A stretch of 48,817 nucleotides of DNA, from assembly GCA_046598395.1 (NCBI GenBank), contig JBKJIQ010000044.1:1-48817 (forward strand). The letters run 5' to 3'. The notes under the pieces were generated by a model. That model was given only the letters and a program-made list of their open reading frames with translations. It ran no database searches and was not told the origin of the DNA. Below are positions 7,917-16,071 of the stretch, one piece after another. The DNA comes from JAENVU01 sp046598395 (lineage in GTDB: Bacteria; Actinomycetota; Acidimicrobiia; IMCC26256; JAENVU01). How positions within the stretch are numbered: position 1 is the first letter of the stretch; each line of letters opens with the position of its first letter. The position numbers and the translations under genes were made by a program.

Positions 7917-9194
7917 ATGTCACCTGTCCTCGATGACCGGTCCGCCCCCGCGTTGGCCGACTGGACCAAATCCTGGCTCCGTGAACATCTGCCCGCGGGT
8001 TGGATGGAAGCCATCGATTCCGGCGACGCCGCGGCGTATGCCGCATTGCGCGGCCTGGTCAACTACGACGAATGGTGTATTCAACTCGGTGAGGCCGGCC
8101 TCGCAACTCCCACGTGGCCATCCGAATACGGCGCCGGACTTTCGCTTACCCCAGGTGAGGCAAAACATGTCAACGACGTGCTGAGCCATTACAAGGTGCA
8201 TCGGCCGTACAACATCATCGGCATCGGCATGGGTGGACCCACGGTGATGGCGTGGGGGAACGAGGAGATGAAGCACCGACTCCTCAAGCCGCTGGCGTGT
8301 AACCAAGAGATCTGGTGCCAGTTGTTCTCCGAGCCGGGTGCGGGATCGGATGTGGCCGGACTCGCCACGCGCGCGGTGCGCGATGGCGACGAATGGGTGG
8401 TGAACGGTCAGAAGGTCTGGACCACGCTCGCGCACGTATCGCGTTGGGGCATGTTGTTGTGTCGCACCGACCCGAACGTCCCGAAGCATGGTGGGCTCTC
8501 GTATTTCGTGGTCGATATGCATCAGCCCGAGGTAGAGGTCAGGCCGCTCGTACAGATCACGGGTGACGCCGAGTTCAACGAGGTCTTCTTCAACGACGCC
8601 AAGGTGCGCCACGACTGGATGCTCGGCCGGGAGGGCGACGGCTGGAAGGTGGCGATCACCACGCTCATGAACGAGCGGGTCTCGTTGTCCGGCGCGGGAT
8701 CGATCGGTGGCGAGGCCGTGGGTGGCAGTCCGGTCGACCGCCTGTTGGATCGCGCTCGGGGCACGACCGACCCCGTGGTGCGCCAGGCCCTGGCGCAGGT
8801 CTACATCGAGAGCCGCCTGATCCGGATCAACAACGAACGGGCCGCGGCGAAGCGCAAGAGTGGGGGTGAGGCCGGTCCCGAGGGTTCGATCACCAAGCTG
8901 TTGCAAGCCGAGTTCAACCAACGCCTGCAGAATCTTGCGATCACCCTGGAGGGCCCCGCCGGAATGGCATGGGAGGGCAGCTCGCTCTCGAAGACGCAGC
9001 GGGTCGGCCGGATGTCGGCAGTCGATGAGGACGCGGTGTTGGCGTTCGGTTTCCTGCGCGCCCAGGCGAACACGATTGAAGGTGGCACCTCCGACGTGAT
9101 GCGCAACATTCTCGGCGAACGGGTACTCGGCCTCCCGAAGGAGCCGGATGCCTCGCGTGAGATGGCCTGGATCGACGTTCCGCGCAACGGGTAA
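7917..9194 (+). CDS. acyl-CoA dehydrogenase
   Basis: A 425-aa flavoenzyme that introduces the alpha-beta double bond into acyl-CoA and passes electrons to ETF. The ATG at 7917 was chosen because GGAGG lies about six nt upstream. The frame is open further up, but those residues do not look like the family. The FAD/acyl-binding signature FSEPGAGSDVAGLATRAV is present, with WVVNGQKVWTT behind it. Near the C-terminus, TIEGGTSDVMRNILGERVLG carries the expected catalytic Glu region. The chain-length specificity cannot be read. A palindrome upstream is shared with the dehydrogenase at 31251, and etfBA lies at 35.1-36.8 kb. Confidence 0.95.
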   Translation: MSPVLDDRSAPALADWTKSWLREHLPAGWMEAIDSGDAAAYAALRGLVNYDEWCIQLGEAGLATPTWPSEYGAGLSLTPGEAKHVNDVLSHYKVHRPYNIIGIGMGGPTVMAWGNEEMKHRLLKPLACNQEIWCQLFSEPGAGSDVAGLATRAVRDGDEWVVNGQKVWTTLAHVSRWGMLLCRTDPNVPKHGGLSYFVVDMHQPEVEVRPLVQITGDAEFNEVFFNDAKVRHDWMLGREGDGWKVAITTLMNERVSLSGAGSIGGEAVGGSPVDRLLDRARGTTDPVVRQALAQVYIESRLIRINNERAAAKRKSGGEAGPEGSITKLLQAEFNQRLQNLAITLEGPAGMAWEGSSLSKTQRVGRMSAVDEDAVLAFGFLRAQANTIEGGTSDVMRNILGERVLGLPKEPDASREMAWIDVPRNG

Positions 9195-9230
9195 CCGCGC
9201 GCGCCGCGGCGACTCTGCCAGGATCCGCTC

Positions 9231-10328
9231 GTGGACCGGAAACTCAACCGCTACCTCGCCAAGCGGGGAGCCACCCCCGAAGAGATCGAGCAGGCGGCGG
9301 CGGATCAGTCGCTGACTTTGTTGACCCTCGACCGGTTGCTGGTTCCCGGTCTGGCGTATCTCGATTCAGATGCAGTTGCGGAGCGCAGCGGTGTCTCGAA
9401 CGAAGTCGCCACGTTGCTCTGGCGTGCCTTGGGGTTTCCCGACGTCCCCGACGGTCAGGCCCTGTTCACCGACGAATCAGTCGAGGCAGTTCGTCGCATC
9501 ACGGAACGCTTGGGTGGCCCGATGTTCGCGCCGGGAGCAGACGCGGCCGCGCTCGTGGCCCAGGTGCGAGCGGCGGGCGCCGGCCTGGCCCGAGTCGCCG
9601 AAGCGCTCTCGGATCAAATCGTCGACTCGGTGGCGATGACCCGCGAATCCGGTATCGACGACGAGGGAGTTGCCGCGCTCACGATCGACACGCTCGACTG
9701 GTCGCAGGTTGCGTGGCTCAACGACTACGCCTTGCGCGTTCTGGTACGCGCCGCCGTCCGCCGCAAGCTCATGACTCCACCGCTCGAATCCGGCGAGCTT
9801 CCGTCCCTCGCCGTTGGCTTCGTGGATCTGGTGGGTTACACCGCGATCAGCCAGGAGCTCGACGGAACCGAGCTGGCGGCGCTCGTCGCCCGATTCGAGA
9901 CCGTGACCTATGACACGGTGGCGCGGCTCGGGGCGCGGCTGGTGAAGACGATTGGTGACGAAGTGATGTTCGTGAGTGAGGACCCTGAAGTGGGGCTCCA
10001 GGTTGCGCTGGCGTTGACGGCTCGGACGGGCCGAGACGACGTCCTGCCGCGCGCCAGAGCCGGGGTCGCATTCGGCCCCGCATTGGCCCGAGAAGGCGAC
10101 TATTACGGGTCGGTGGTCAACCTCGCGCACCGGCTGGTTGAGCTCGGACGGCCCTCATCGGTGATCGTCTCCGCTGAACTCGCGGGGGCGCTGGGTTCGA
10201 ACGTGAGCTTCTCGTTTCAACGGCTCCGCAGCCGAAAGATTCACGGTCTCGGCCGAGTCGAAATCTATGTAGCGAGCGAGTCGGGCGCGGCGGCGGACCC
10301 ACGGTCGGAACCGGAGCCGAGCGGGTAG
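9231..10328 (+). CDS. class III adenylyl cyclase with N-terminal regulatory domain
   Basis: Predicted to make cAMP from ATP. 365 aa from a GTG start, soluble. Residues 1-185 resemble the helical autoinhibitory domain of the mycobacterial Rv1264 type. The catalytic domain runs from about 190 to 350. The metal-binding Asp residues are seen at 199 (VGFVDLVGYT) and 243 (IGDEVMF). Lys239 matches the adenine-selecting position, and Asn297 and Arg301 (VNLAHR) match the transition-state pair. All canonical residues are therefore in place and activity is likely. It lies 36 nt after the acyl-CoA dehydrogenase and 10 nt before mca, so it may be co-transcribed with both. A stand-alone cyclic-nucleotide-binding protein at 39.7 kb is a possible reader. 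Confidence 0.93.
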   Translation: MDRKLNRYLAKRGATPEEIEQAAADQSLTLLTLDRLLVPGLAYLDSDAVAERSGVSNEVATLLWRALGFPDVPDGQALFTDESVEAVRRITERLGGPMFAPGADAAALVAQVRAAGAGLARVAEALSDQIVDSVAMTRESGIDDEGVAALTIDTLDWSQVAWLNDYALRVLVRAAVRRKLMTPPLESGELPSLAVGFVDLVGYTAISQELDGTELAALVARFETVTYDTVARLGARLVKTIGDEVMFVSEDPEVGLQVALALTARTGRDDVLPRARAGVAFGPALAREGDYYGSVVNLAHRLVELGRPSSVIVSAELAGALGSNVSFSFQRLRSRKIHGLGRVEIYVASESGAAADPRSEPEPSG

Positions 10329-10338
10329 CTTTCGCGAG

Positions 10339-11235
10339 ATGAGTAACGCCCCGCTGTGCCTACTGTCCGTTCACGCCCATCCTGACGACGAAGCCTCGAA
10401 GGGTGCGGGCACGGTCGCGAAGTATGCAGCCGAAGATATTCGCGGTGTGCTGGTGTGCTGCACCGGTGGCGAAGAGGGCGAGATTCTCAATCCTGCGGTC
10501 GACACCCCCGAAGTGCGCGACAACCTCTACGCGGTGCGCATCGCCGAGTTGGAAGCCAGCGTCGACGCGATTGGCTACGCGGAGTTGTACCTCCTTGGCT
10601 ACCGCGATTCCGGGATGAAAGACTCCGACGCGAATTCCCACACCGAGAACTTCGCGAACGCGCCGCTCGACGAAGCGGTTGAGCGCTTGGTGCGGATTAT
10701 CCGGACGGAACGTCCGCAGGTGATCGTCACCTACGGCGACGATCGCGAGTTCTACCCGCATCCCGATCATCTCCGCGTCCATGACATCTCGGGCCCCGCG
10801 TTCGACGCCGCGGGTGACCCGGAGCAGTTCCCGGAGTCGGGGGATCCGTGGCAACCGTCGAAGCTCTATTACACCGGCTGGTCGGCTCGTCGGGTGCGGG
10901 CATTGCACGACGTATACATCGCGCGTGGTGAGGAGAGTCCCTACGCCACGTGGTTCGAGCGCGGGTTCGACGAGTCGAAGGATCATCGTTACACCACGTT
11001 CGTGGACGTGGGGGACTTCTTGCATCACCGGCGGGCTGCGCTGCTCGCGCACGCTACCCAAGTGGACCCGGAGGGTTTCTGGATGCGGCTACCGGACGAC
11101 GTGATCCGGGAAGTGTTTCCGTGGGAAGAGTTCACGCTCGCCCGCACCTTGGTGGAAACCGGCGTTCCCGAAGGTGAAGTGGAAGACGATCTGTTTGCGG
11201 GACTCCGGACCACCACCACCGCAACATCTCGGTAG
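10339..11235 (+). CDS. mca: mycothiol S-conjugate amidase
   Basis: A zinc-dependent PIG-L family deacetylase, 298 aa. Mca cleaves mycothiol-toxin conjugates so that mercapturic acids can be exported. The N-terminus LSVHAHPDDEASKGAGT carries the zinc ligands His14 and Asp17, and YPHPDH gives the third (His144). The motif TGGEEGEILNPAVDTPEVR and the length fit Mca better than MshB, its close paralogue that deacetylates GlcNAc-inositol. Presence of this gene implies a mycothiol-producing actinobacterium. It begins 10 nt after the cyclase. The MshB alternative is less likely but not excluded. Confidence 0.88.
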   Translation: MSNAPLCLLSVHAHPDDEASKGAGTVAKYAAEDIRGVLVCCTGGEEGEILNPAVDTPEVRDNLYAVRIAELEASVDAIGYAELYLLGYRDSGMKDSDANSHTENFANAPLDEAVERLVRIIRTERPQVIVTYGDDREFYPHPDHLRVHDISGPAFDAAGDPEQFPESGDPWQPSKLYYTGWSARRVRALHDVYIARGEESPYATWFERGFDESKDHRYTTFVDVGDFLHHRRAALLAHATQVDPEGFWMRLPDDVIREVFPWEEFTLARTLVETGVPEGEVEDDLFAGLRTTTTATSR

Positions 11236-11293
11236 CGTCTCGCGCGTTACCTCGACGCCACTCAACCGGCACAGTTCAGCGAAGGGGAGTTTC

Positions 11294-11680
11294 ATGGCGA
11301 AGTACTTGAGCGAAGCGTGGATCGACGAGACGCGTGCGCTGGCGGCGTCGCAGCCGGTGCGTCCGGGTGCCACCGCGCTGATGCAGTACGTGGTGTCGGG
11401 CGGTCCGGATGGCGACGTCAAGTACTGGTGGCGGCTCGAGGACGGTCAACTGTTGGAGAGCGCGCTGGGCGTGGCCGAAGCTGCCGATTTCACGATGGCG
11501 TTGTCGTATGCCGACTCGGTGAAGATTCAGCAGGGCGAGCTCGACGTCAACGCCGCGTTCATGCAGGGTCGCATGAAGGTGACCGGAAACATGGGCAAGC
11601 TCATGCAGTTGATGCCGCTCACGAACTCCACGGAATACAAGGCGCTCCAAGAGACCGTCCGCGGTATCACCGAGTTCTGA
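11294..11680 (+). CDS. SCP2 sterol-transfer domain protein
   Basis: 128 aa. The ATG at 11294 follows GAAGGGGAGTTTC, a good ribosome binding site. It is almost entirely one SCP2-like domain. This domain folds as a hydrophobic pocket that binds sterols or acyl chains, and the family segment VNAAFMQGRMKVTGNMGKLM is visible. Such small proteins carry lipid substrates or serve in acyl-CoA metabolism. It follows mca on the same strand after 58 nt. The stop codon is the first of three tandem TGA repeats. Confidence 0.9.
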   Translation: MAKYLSEAWIDETRALAASQPVRPGATALMQYVVSGGPDGDVKYWWRLEDGQLLESALGVAEAADFTMALSYADSVKIQQGELDVNAAFMQGRMKVTGNMGKLMQLMPLTNSTEYKALQETVRGITEF

Positions 11681-11722
11681 TCCGACCGGCGTGATCCGAC
11701 CGGCGTGATCCGACCGCTGTAA
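11678..11722 (+). repeat. three 14-bp repeats starting at the SCP2 stop codon
   Basis: TGATCCGACCGGCG occurs at 11678 and 11692, TGATCCGACCGCTG at 11706, and a decayed TAATCCGCCG at 11720. Each unit begins with a stop codon. With 14-nt spacing the stops fall in frames 0, 2 and 1. The array lies between convergent genes and has no T-tract. Confidence 0.9.
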
Positions 11723-11732
11723 TCCGCCGCGC

Positions 11733-12560
11733 TTACGCGCGTTGGAGATCGCGAATCTCGCGATACCCGATACGGATTACGCCCGCCCGTTCGAGGAGGT
11801 GGGCGAACGCCGCGTCGTGACACAGCGTGGCGTGGTCCTCCACCCGCTTCGCCCAGTCGGGGTGTGACGACCGCAGCTCGTCGGTGTCGACCGCCGGATG
11901 CAGGTACACCTCGGTGACTCCGGGACGCAGATCAAACAGCATCCGTTCGATGGTCCGGCGCGCGCCCATCGGGGAGGTGATGAAGTGGTCGGGGAACTCG
12001 ATGCCTTCCTCCGCGGCGAGGCGGCGGAACGGGAACCCCACGCGATGTTCCGACCGGGCGCCTGCAAGCCGCAGTGGCAACGCAAAGTCGACGGCCATCT
12101 CCAGGTAGACGTCGAAGAACTCGGGGCGGAGTTGCAGCGTGCCCATATGACTGTCGAGATGGCTGACGTCGAAGCCCCAAAAGATCGCGCGCTCGATTTG
12201 GGCTCGGCACTCCTTGCGGACCTCGTCCACATCCGCGTGATCCCAGACGTCTTCGATGGTGCGCGGGAAGCCGCCGTCGCCGTCGAGCAGGCTCGGAGAG
12301 TGGGTGATCGGTCCCCAGCGGTAGTTGTCCCACTCGGCGTTCAGGGTGAGGTGCACACCTACGTCCTCACCGCGGTACATCGCAGCCGCATCCCGAGACC
12401 ACGGACACGGCACCATCAGGGTGGCGCTCGTGCCGAGACCGGATCGGATCGACTCGTACACCGCTACGTTGGCGGCGCGGGACGAGCCGAGGTCATCGCA
12501 GTTGATGATCAACAACTTCGCGTCGGGCGCGTACCCGAGCCGTTCCGCGAGTGAAGTCAC
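11733..12560 (-). CDS. ChbG/YdjC-family carbohydrate deacetylase
   Basis: 275 aa. The NCDDLGSSRAAN motif near the N-terminus carries the family's first metal-binding Asp residues. HLDSHMGTLQLRPEF carries the second metal-binding His region, and GVTEVYLHPAV a third conserved strand. ChbG enzymes remove acetyl groups from chitooligosaccharides, and HpnK relatives act on hopanoid glycans. The substrate here is unknown. It is convergent with the SCP2 gene (52 nt apart, tandem repeats between) and divergent from the methyltransferase at 12626. Confidence 0.87.
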   Translation of the reverse strand: MTSLAERLGYAPDAKLLIINCDDLGSSRAANVAVYESIRSGLGTSATLMVPCPWSRDAAAMYRGEDVGVHLTLNAEWDNYRWGPITHSPSLLDGDGGFPRTIEDVWDHADVDEVRKECRAQIERAIFWGFDVSHLDSHMGTLQLRPEFFDVYLEMAVDFALPLRLAGARSEHRVGFPFRRLAAEEGIEFPDHFITSPMGARRTIERMLFDLRPGVTEVYLHPAVDTDELRSSHPDWAKRVEDHATLCHDAAFAHLLERAGVIRIGYREIRDLQRA

Positions 12561-12625
12561 CGCTCAAGCCTACGTTGGCTCGGCGCATGATCTGGCGATT
12601 CGCACTGGTCTGAAAGACTCTCGCG

Positions 12626-13387
12626 ATGACTGCGCTGCCAACGTTTGACGAACTCGTCGCCGAGGGCGAGGCAGTCCCCACGGAGGGCTGGGACTTTTCG
12701 TGGTTCGTTGGGCGCGCGACCGAGGAACGACCTTCGTGGGGCTACTCAGGACTCATGGGCGAGCGGATGTCTCATGCCGCGGCGGCGTTGGACATCCAGA
12801 CGGGAGGCGGCGAGGTCCTGGCCCAGATCCCGGTTTCGCCGCCGGTGCTGATGGCGACCGAGTCGTGGCCGCCGAACGTGGAGGTCGCGCGGAGAAACCT
12901 CCGGTCCCTTGGAGCGACGGTCGTTGAGGTCGCCGACGCGGCGGACCTGCCGTTTGCGGCTGAGTCCTTCGACCTCGTGGTCAGCCGTCATCCGGTCCTC
13001 ACGCGCTGGGATGAAATCGCGCGCGTGTTGAGGCCGGGAGGAGCATTCCTATCGCAGCAAGTGGGTGCCGGTTCGGTGCGTGAACTCACCGATTTCATGA
13101 TGGGGCCGCAGACCGTGAGCGACCGCCGTAGCCCGAAGGCCGCGGCTGGCGCGGCTGAGGCTGCTGGTCTGGTGGTCGTAGACCTTCGATCCGAATCGCT
13201 GCGGATGACATTTCACGACGTCGGCGCGGTGGTGCACTTCTTGCGTAAGGTGATCTGGACGGTTCCCGGATTCAGCGTCGCCGCGTACCGCGATCGGCTC
13301 GCAGCACTCCATGCTCGCATCGAGACCGAAGGCGCGTTCGTTGCTCACTCGCAGCGGTTCCTGATCGAGGCCCGTCAGTCAGCCTGA
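12626..13387 (+). CDS. class I SAM-dependent methyltransferase
   Basis: 253 aa. The Rossmann-like core shows a degenerate glycine motif (LDIQTGGGEVL), the acidic end of strand 2 (MATESWPPNVEVA), DAADLPFAAESFDLVVS as motif 3, and VLRPGGAFLSQQ as the post-core strand. The substrate cannot be read. The protein is soluble, and an ATG start is used. It stands alone in the 65-nt divergent arrangement with the ChbG-like gene and is convergent with the thiolase, four nt apart. Confidence 0.85.
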   Translation: MTALPTFDELVAEGEAVPTEGWDFSWFVGRATEERPSWGYSGLMGERMSHAAAALDIQTGGGEVLAQIPVSPPVLMATESWPPNVEVARRNLRSLGATVVEVADAADLPFAAESFDLVVSRHPVLTRWDEIARVLRPGGAFLSQQVGAGSVRELTDFMMGPQTVSDRRSPKAAAGAAEAAGLVVVDLRSESLRMTFHDVGAVVHFLRKVIWTVPGFSVAAYRDRLAALHARIETEGAFVAHSQRFLIEARQSA

Positions 13388-13391
13388 CGGC

Positions 13392-14579
13392 TCAGACGCG
13401 TTCGATGAGGGTGCCGGTGCCCAGACCGCCACCGCAGCACATGGTGACGAGGCCCAGAGTGCCATCGGTGCGTTCGAGTTCGTGGAGCGCGGTGGTGATG
13501 AGCCGTGCGCCGGTGGCGCCCACGGGGTGGCCGATCGCGATCGCGCCGCCGTTGGGGTTGACCTTCGCCATGTCGGGCTGCAACTCACGTTCCCAGGCCA
13601 GCACCACCGAGGCGAAGGCCTCGTTGATCTCGACGGTGTCGATGTCGGCGATGGTGAGGCCGGTGCGGTCGAACAGTTTGCGGGTCGCGTCGATCGGGCC
13701 CGTGAGCATCAGGACCGGATCCACACCCACCAGACACTGGTCGAGGATCCGGGCGCGGGGCGTGAGTCCCAGTTCCCGCGCCCGGGCGGCGGTCATCACG
13801 ATCACGGCCGCGGCGCCGTCACTGATTTGGCTCGACGAACCAGCGGTGTGCACACCGTTTTCGCGGCCCACGGCTTTGAGCTTGGCGAGCCCCTCGAGCG
13901 AACTCTCGCGGAGCCCTTCGTCTCGGCTCACGTGGTGCGTGGTGCCGGAAGGCTTACCATCGTCACCCAGATCCGGCGCGTCGATACCGAGCACTTCACG
14001 CTCGAACCGACCCTCGGCCCAGGCTTGCGCGGCGCGCTGTTGCGACTGCAGACCGAACGCATCACAATCGGCGCGCGTCACTCCCCACTTGTCGGCGATG
14101 CGTTCTGCGGCCTCGAACTGCGATGTTGCTTCGTAGTGCGCGAAGTAAGACTTCGCCATCGGGCGGTCCAACTCTTTCGAGACGGTCGCTCCCAGCGGAA
14201 TCTTGCTCATCATCTCGATGCCGCAACTCATCGCCGCATCGACGATGCCGCCCTTCACCAGCGCGACCGCGAGGTTGGTTGCTTGCTGTGACGAACCGCA
14301 CTGCGCATCGACCGTGGTGGCGGCAACTTCCATGGGCAGCCCGGCCGAGAGCCATGCGGTGCGAGCAACGTTGAACGTCTGGGGTCCGATCTGGCCAACA
14401 CAGCCGCCCACGACCTGGCCGATGGCCAAGGGGTCGACGCCGCTGCGTTCGAGGGCCGCCACCTGCACCGCGCCGAGCAGGTTGGCGGGATGCATCGTGG
14501 ACAGTCCGCCGTTGCGCTTTCCGAGCGGTGAGCGCACCGCCTCCACGATCACCACGTCTGAGTCAGCAAGTGCAGCCAC
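13392..14579 (-). CDS. thiolase (acetyl-CoA acyltransferase)
   Basis: 395 aa from a GTG at 14579, chosen because CCGGAGG lies just upstream. The frame is open further, but that extension is not thiolase-like. The nucleophilic Cys94 is in TTVDAQCGSSQQA. The C-terminal His is in AIAIGHPVGATGAR and the second Cys in TMCCGGGLGTG, so the catalytic triad is complete. It cleaves 3-ketoacyl-CoA, or condenses acetyl-CoA, in beta-oxidation. The residue pattern SCGIEMMSKIPLG is common in acyl-CoA acyltransferases for branched or steroid-type substrates, though that is not diagnostic. It lies 76 nt downstream of the quinone oxidoreductase gene, on the same strand. Confidence 0.94.
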   Translation of the reverse strand: MAALADSDVVIVEAVRSPLGKRNGGLSTMHPANLLGAVQVAALERSGVDPLAIGQVVGGCVGQIGPQTFNVARTAWLSAGLPMEVAATTVDAQCGSSQQATNLAVALVKGGIVDAAMSCGIEMMSKIPLGATVSKELDRPMAKSYFAHYEATSQFEAAERIADKWGVTRADCDAFGLQSQQRAAQAWAEGRFEREVLGIDAPDLGDDGKPSGTTHHVSRDEGLRESSLEGLAKLKAVGRENGVHTAGSSSQISDGAAAVIVMTAARARELGLTPRARILDQCLVGVDPVLMLTGPIDATRKLFDRTGLTIADIDTVEINEAFASVVLAWERELQPDMAKVNPNGGAIAIGHPVGATGARLITTALHELERTDGTLGLVTMCCGGGLGTGTLIERV

Positions 14580-14622
14580 GAGAAACCTCCGGAGAGCAGG
14601 GGAGCAGGAGCGTAGCGCTGGG

Positions 14623-14652
14623 CCGTTCGTGGCCGATCGTGACCGATCGTGA
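14623..14652. repeat. three 10-bp tandem repeats, quinone oxidoreductase/thiolase gap
   Basis: CCGTTCGTGG, CCGATCGTGA and CCGATCGTGA run head to tail just past the stop codon of the oxidoreductase (14656). Unlike the arrays at 5245, 11678 and 31213, they do not repeat a stop codon on the coding strand. They may be a simple slippage product in the intergenic gap. Confidence 0.7.
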
Positions 14653-14655
14653 CCG

Positions 14656-15636
14656 TCAGCGGGCGTCGAGGATGACCTTGCCGAAGGTGGTGTCAGACTC
14701 GACCAGCGAATACGCCTCGTCCACCGCGTCGAGCGCGAAGATGCGGTCGACGATCGGGCGCACCCGGCCATCGGCGATCAGCGGCAGCACTTCGTCAACG
14801 AAGGCCGAAGTGGCCGCGGCTTTCTGCGCGACGGAGCGAGGCCGCAGCACCGTCCCGTGCATCTCGGCGCGCTTCTGCATGAGGCCGAGCAACGGTATCG
14901 CCGGCACTCCCCCGGCGAGGGTGCCCACGATCACGATGCGACCACCCGGCGCGATCGCGGCGACTTCGGCGGTCACGTACGCGCCGCCCACGAGATCGAT
15001 GACCACATCGGGCGCGCCACCGTTCGCCAGGATCTCCTGTGTGAACGCACGTGGTTCGAGTTCGCGCGGTGCCAAGATTCCGTGGTCCATGCCGAGGGAA
15101 CGCGCGGCGTCGAGCTTTGACTCGGTACGCGCGGTCCCGGTGACGGTGCAGCCGAACGCTTTGGCGAGCTGCACCACGGCGGTGCCCACCCCCGACCCGA
15201 CTGCGTGGACCAACACGTGCTCACCGGATTGGAGGCGACCCCGGGTCCGCATCGCGTCATGCGCCGTGACGAAAACCTCGGGCACCCCGCCGGCATCGAC
15301 GAGATCCAGCGCGTCGGGGACAGGCGCGCAGTGCACCGCAGGCACCACGATGTACTCCGCTTGGCCTCCGCCGCCGGATATCCCGAACACGCGGGCGCCT
15401 TCGGTGGGGCTCGTGACGCCCGACCCAACGGCATCAACGATGCCTGCGAACTCGAGTCCCGGAATGTCGGGTGGACTCCCCGGCGGGGCGGGATAGAAAC
15501 CAGCCCGTTGGAGCAGATCGGCTCGGTTGAGGCCGGCGCCCTGCACTCGCACCCGGACCTCCCCGGGCCCGGGTTCAGGGAGCGGACGGTCCGCAACCAC
15601 GGTGGTTCCGTCTCCGATTGCGATGATGGCGCGCAT
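14656..15636 (-). CDS. zinc-less NAD(P)H:quinone oxidoreductase, PIG3-like
   Basis: 326 aa from the ATG at 15636. A medium-chain reductase lacking the zinc ligands of alcohol dehydrogenases. The N-terminus reads GLNRADLLQRAGFYPAP, followed by PDIPGLEFAGIV, both typical of the PIG3/quinone reductase subfamily. The nucleotide site is VHAVGSGVGTAVVQLAKAFG. It probably reduces quinones or enones with NADPH. It is divergent from the small Cys protein (43 nt) and sits upstream of thiolase on the same strand, possibly in one transcript. Confidence 0.9.
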   Translation of the reverse strand: MRAIIAIGDGTTVVADRPLPEPGPGEVRVRVQGAGLNRADLLQRAGFYPAPPGSPPDIPGLEFAGIVDAVGSGVTSPTEGARVFGISGGGGQAEYIVVPAVHCAPVPDALDLVDAGGVPEVFVTAHDAMRTRGRLQSGEHVLVHAVGSGVGTAVVQLAKAFGCTVTGTARTESKLDAARSLGMDHGILAPRELEPRAFTQEILANGGAPDVVIDLVGGAYVTAEVAAIAPGGRIVIVGTLAGGVPAIPLLGLMQKRAEMHGTVLRPRSVAQKAAATSAFVDEVLPLIADGRVRPIVDRIFALDAVDEAYSLVESDTTFGKVILDAR

Positions 15637-15679
15637 CCGGGCGACGGTACTCGGCGGGCGTGGCGGGTAGCTTGCGCCC

Positions 15680-16030
15680 GTGTCCGACTTGACCATCGTC
15701 GACGACGAAGGTGGCGCCGTGGTCTTCGACGCGCTCGAGGCGGCGGCGCTGATGGCGGCAACCGACGATCTCGAGGACGCTACGACTTCGGCGTGTCCCG
15801 ACTGTCGAAGCCGCGTGGTGTCGGTAGTTGCGGTGGCCGACCTGCTCGGAAGCGCGCCTGCGCAGCCTCGAGCAGTCGAACTCTTGGAACTCGCCGACGA
15901 CGCGCCCACGTTGCATCTCTACGTGATCGACAACGTGGCCCGGTGTGCCCACCCGCGCTGGCGGGACCCTGGTCATGAGGAATGGGTCGATGCCGTGATC
16001 CCGCCGGGACTGGCTCGCCGCCGGCCGTAA
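15680..16030 (+). CDS. small conserved-looking Cys protein, unknown function
   Basis: 116 aa from a GTG start; not recognised. It has a SACPDCRSRVV pair (CxxC) near residue 39 and a later Cys-His (VARCAHPRW), which could together bind zinc. The N-terminal half is acidic and Ala-rich (DALEAAALMAATDDLEDA). No signal peptide or membrane helix is present. It is divergent from the quinone oxidoreductase and convergent with the WS/DGAT gene. Codon use looks like its neighbours, so it is probably a real gene. Confidence 0.7.
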   Translation: MSDLTIVDDEGGAVVFDALEAAALMAATDDLEDATTSACPDCRSRVVSVVAVADLLGSAPAQPRAVELLELADDAPTLHLYVIDNVARCAHPRWRDPGHEEWVDAVIPPGLARRRP

Positions 16031-16071
16031 CCGGCAGCGGTGCTCGGCCGGCCCGGGTACGGGAGGTTGCG

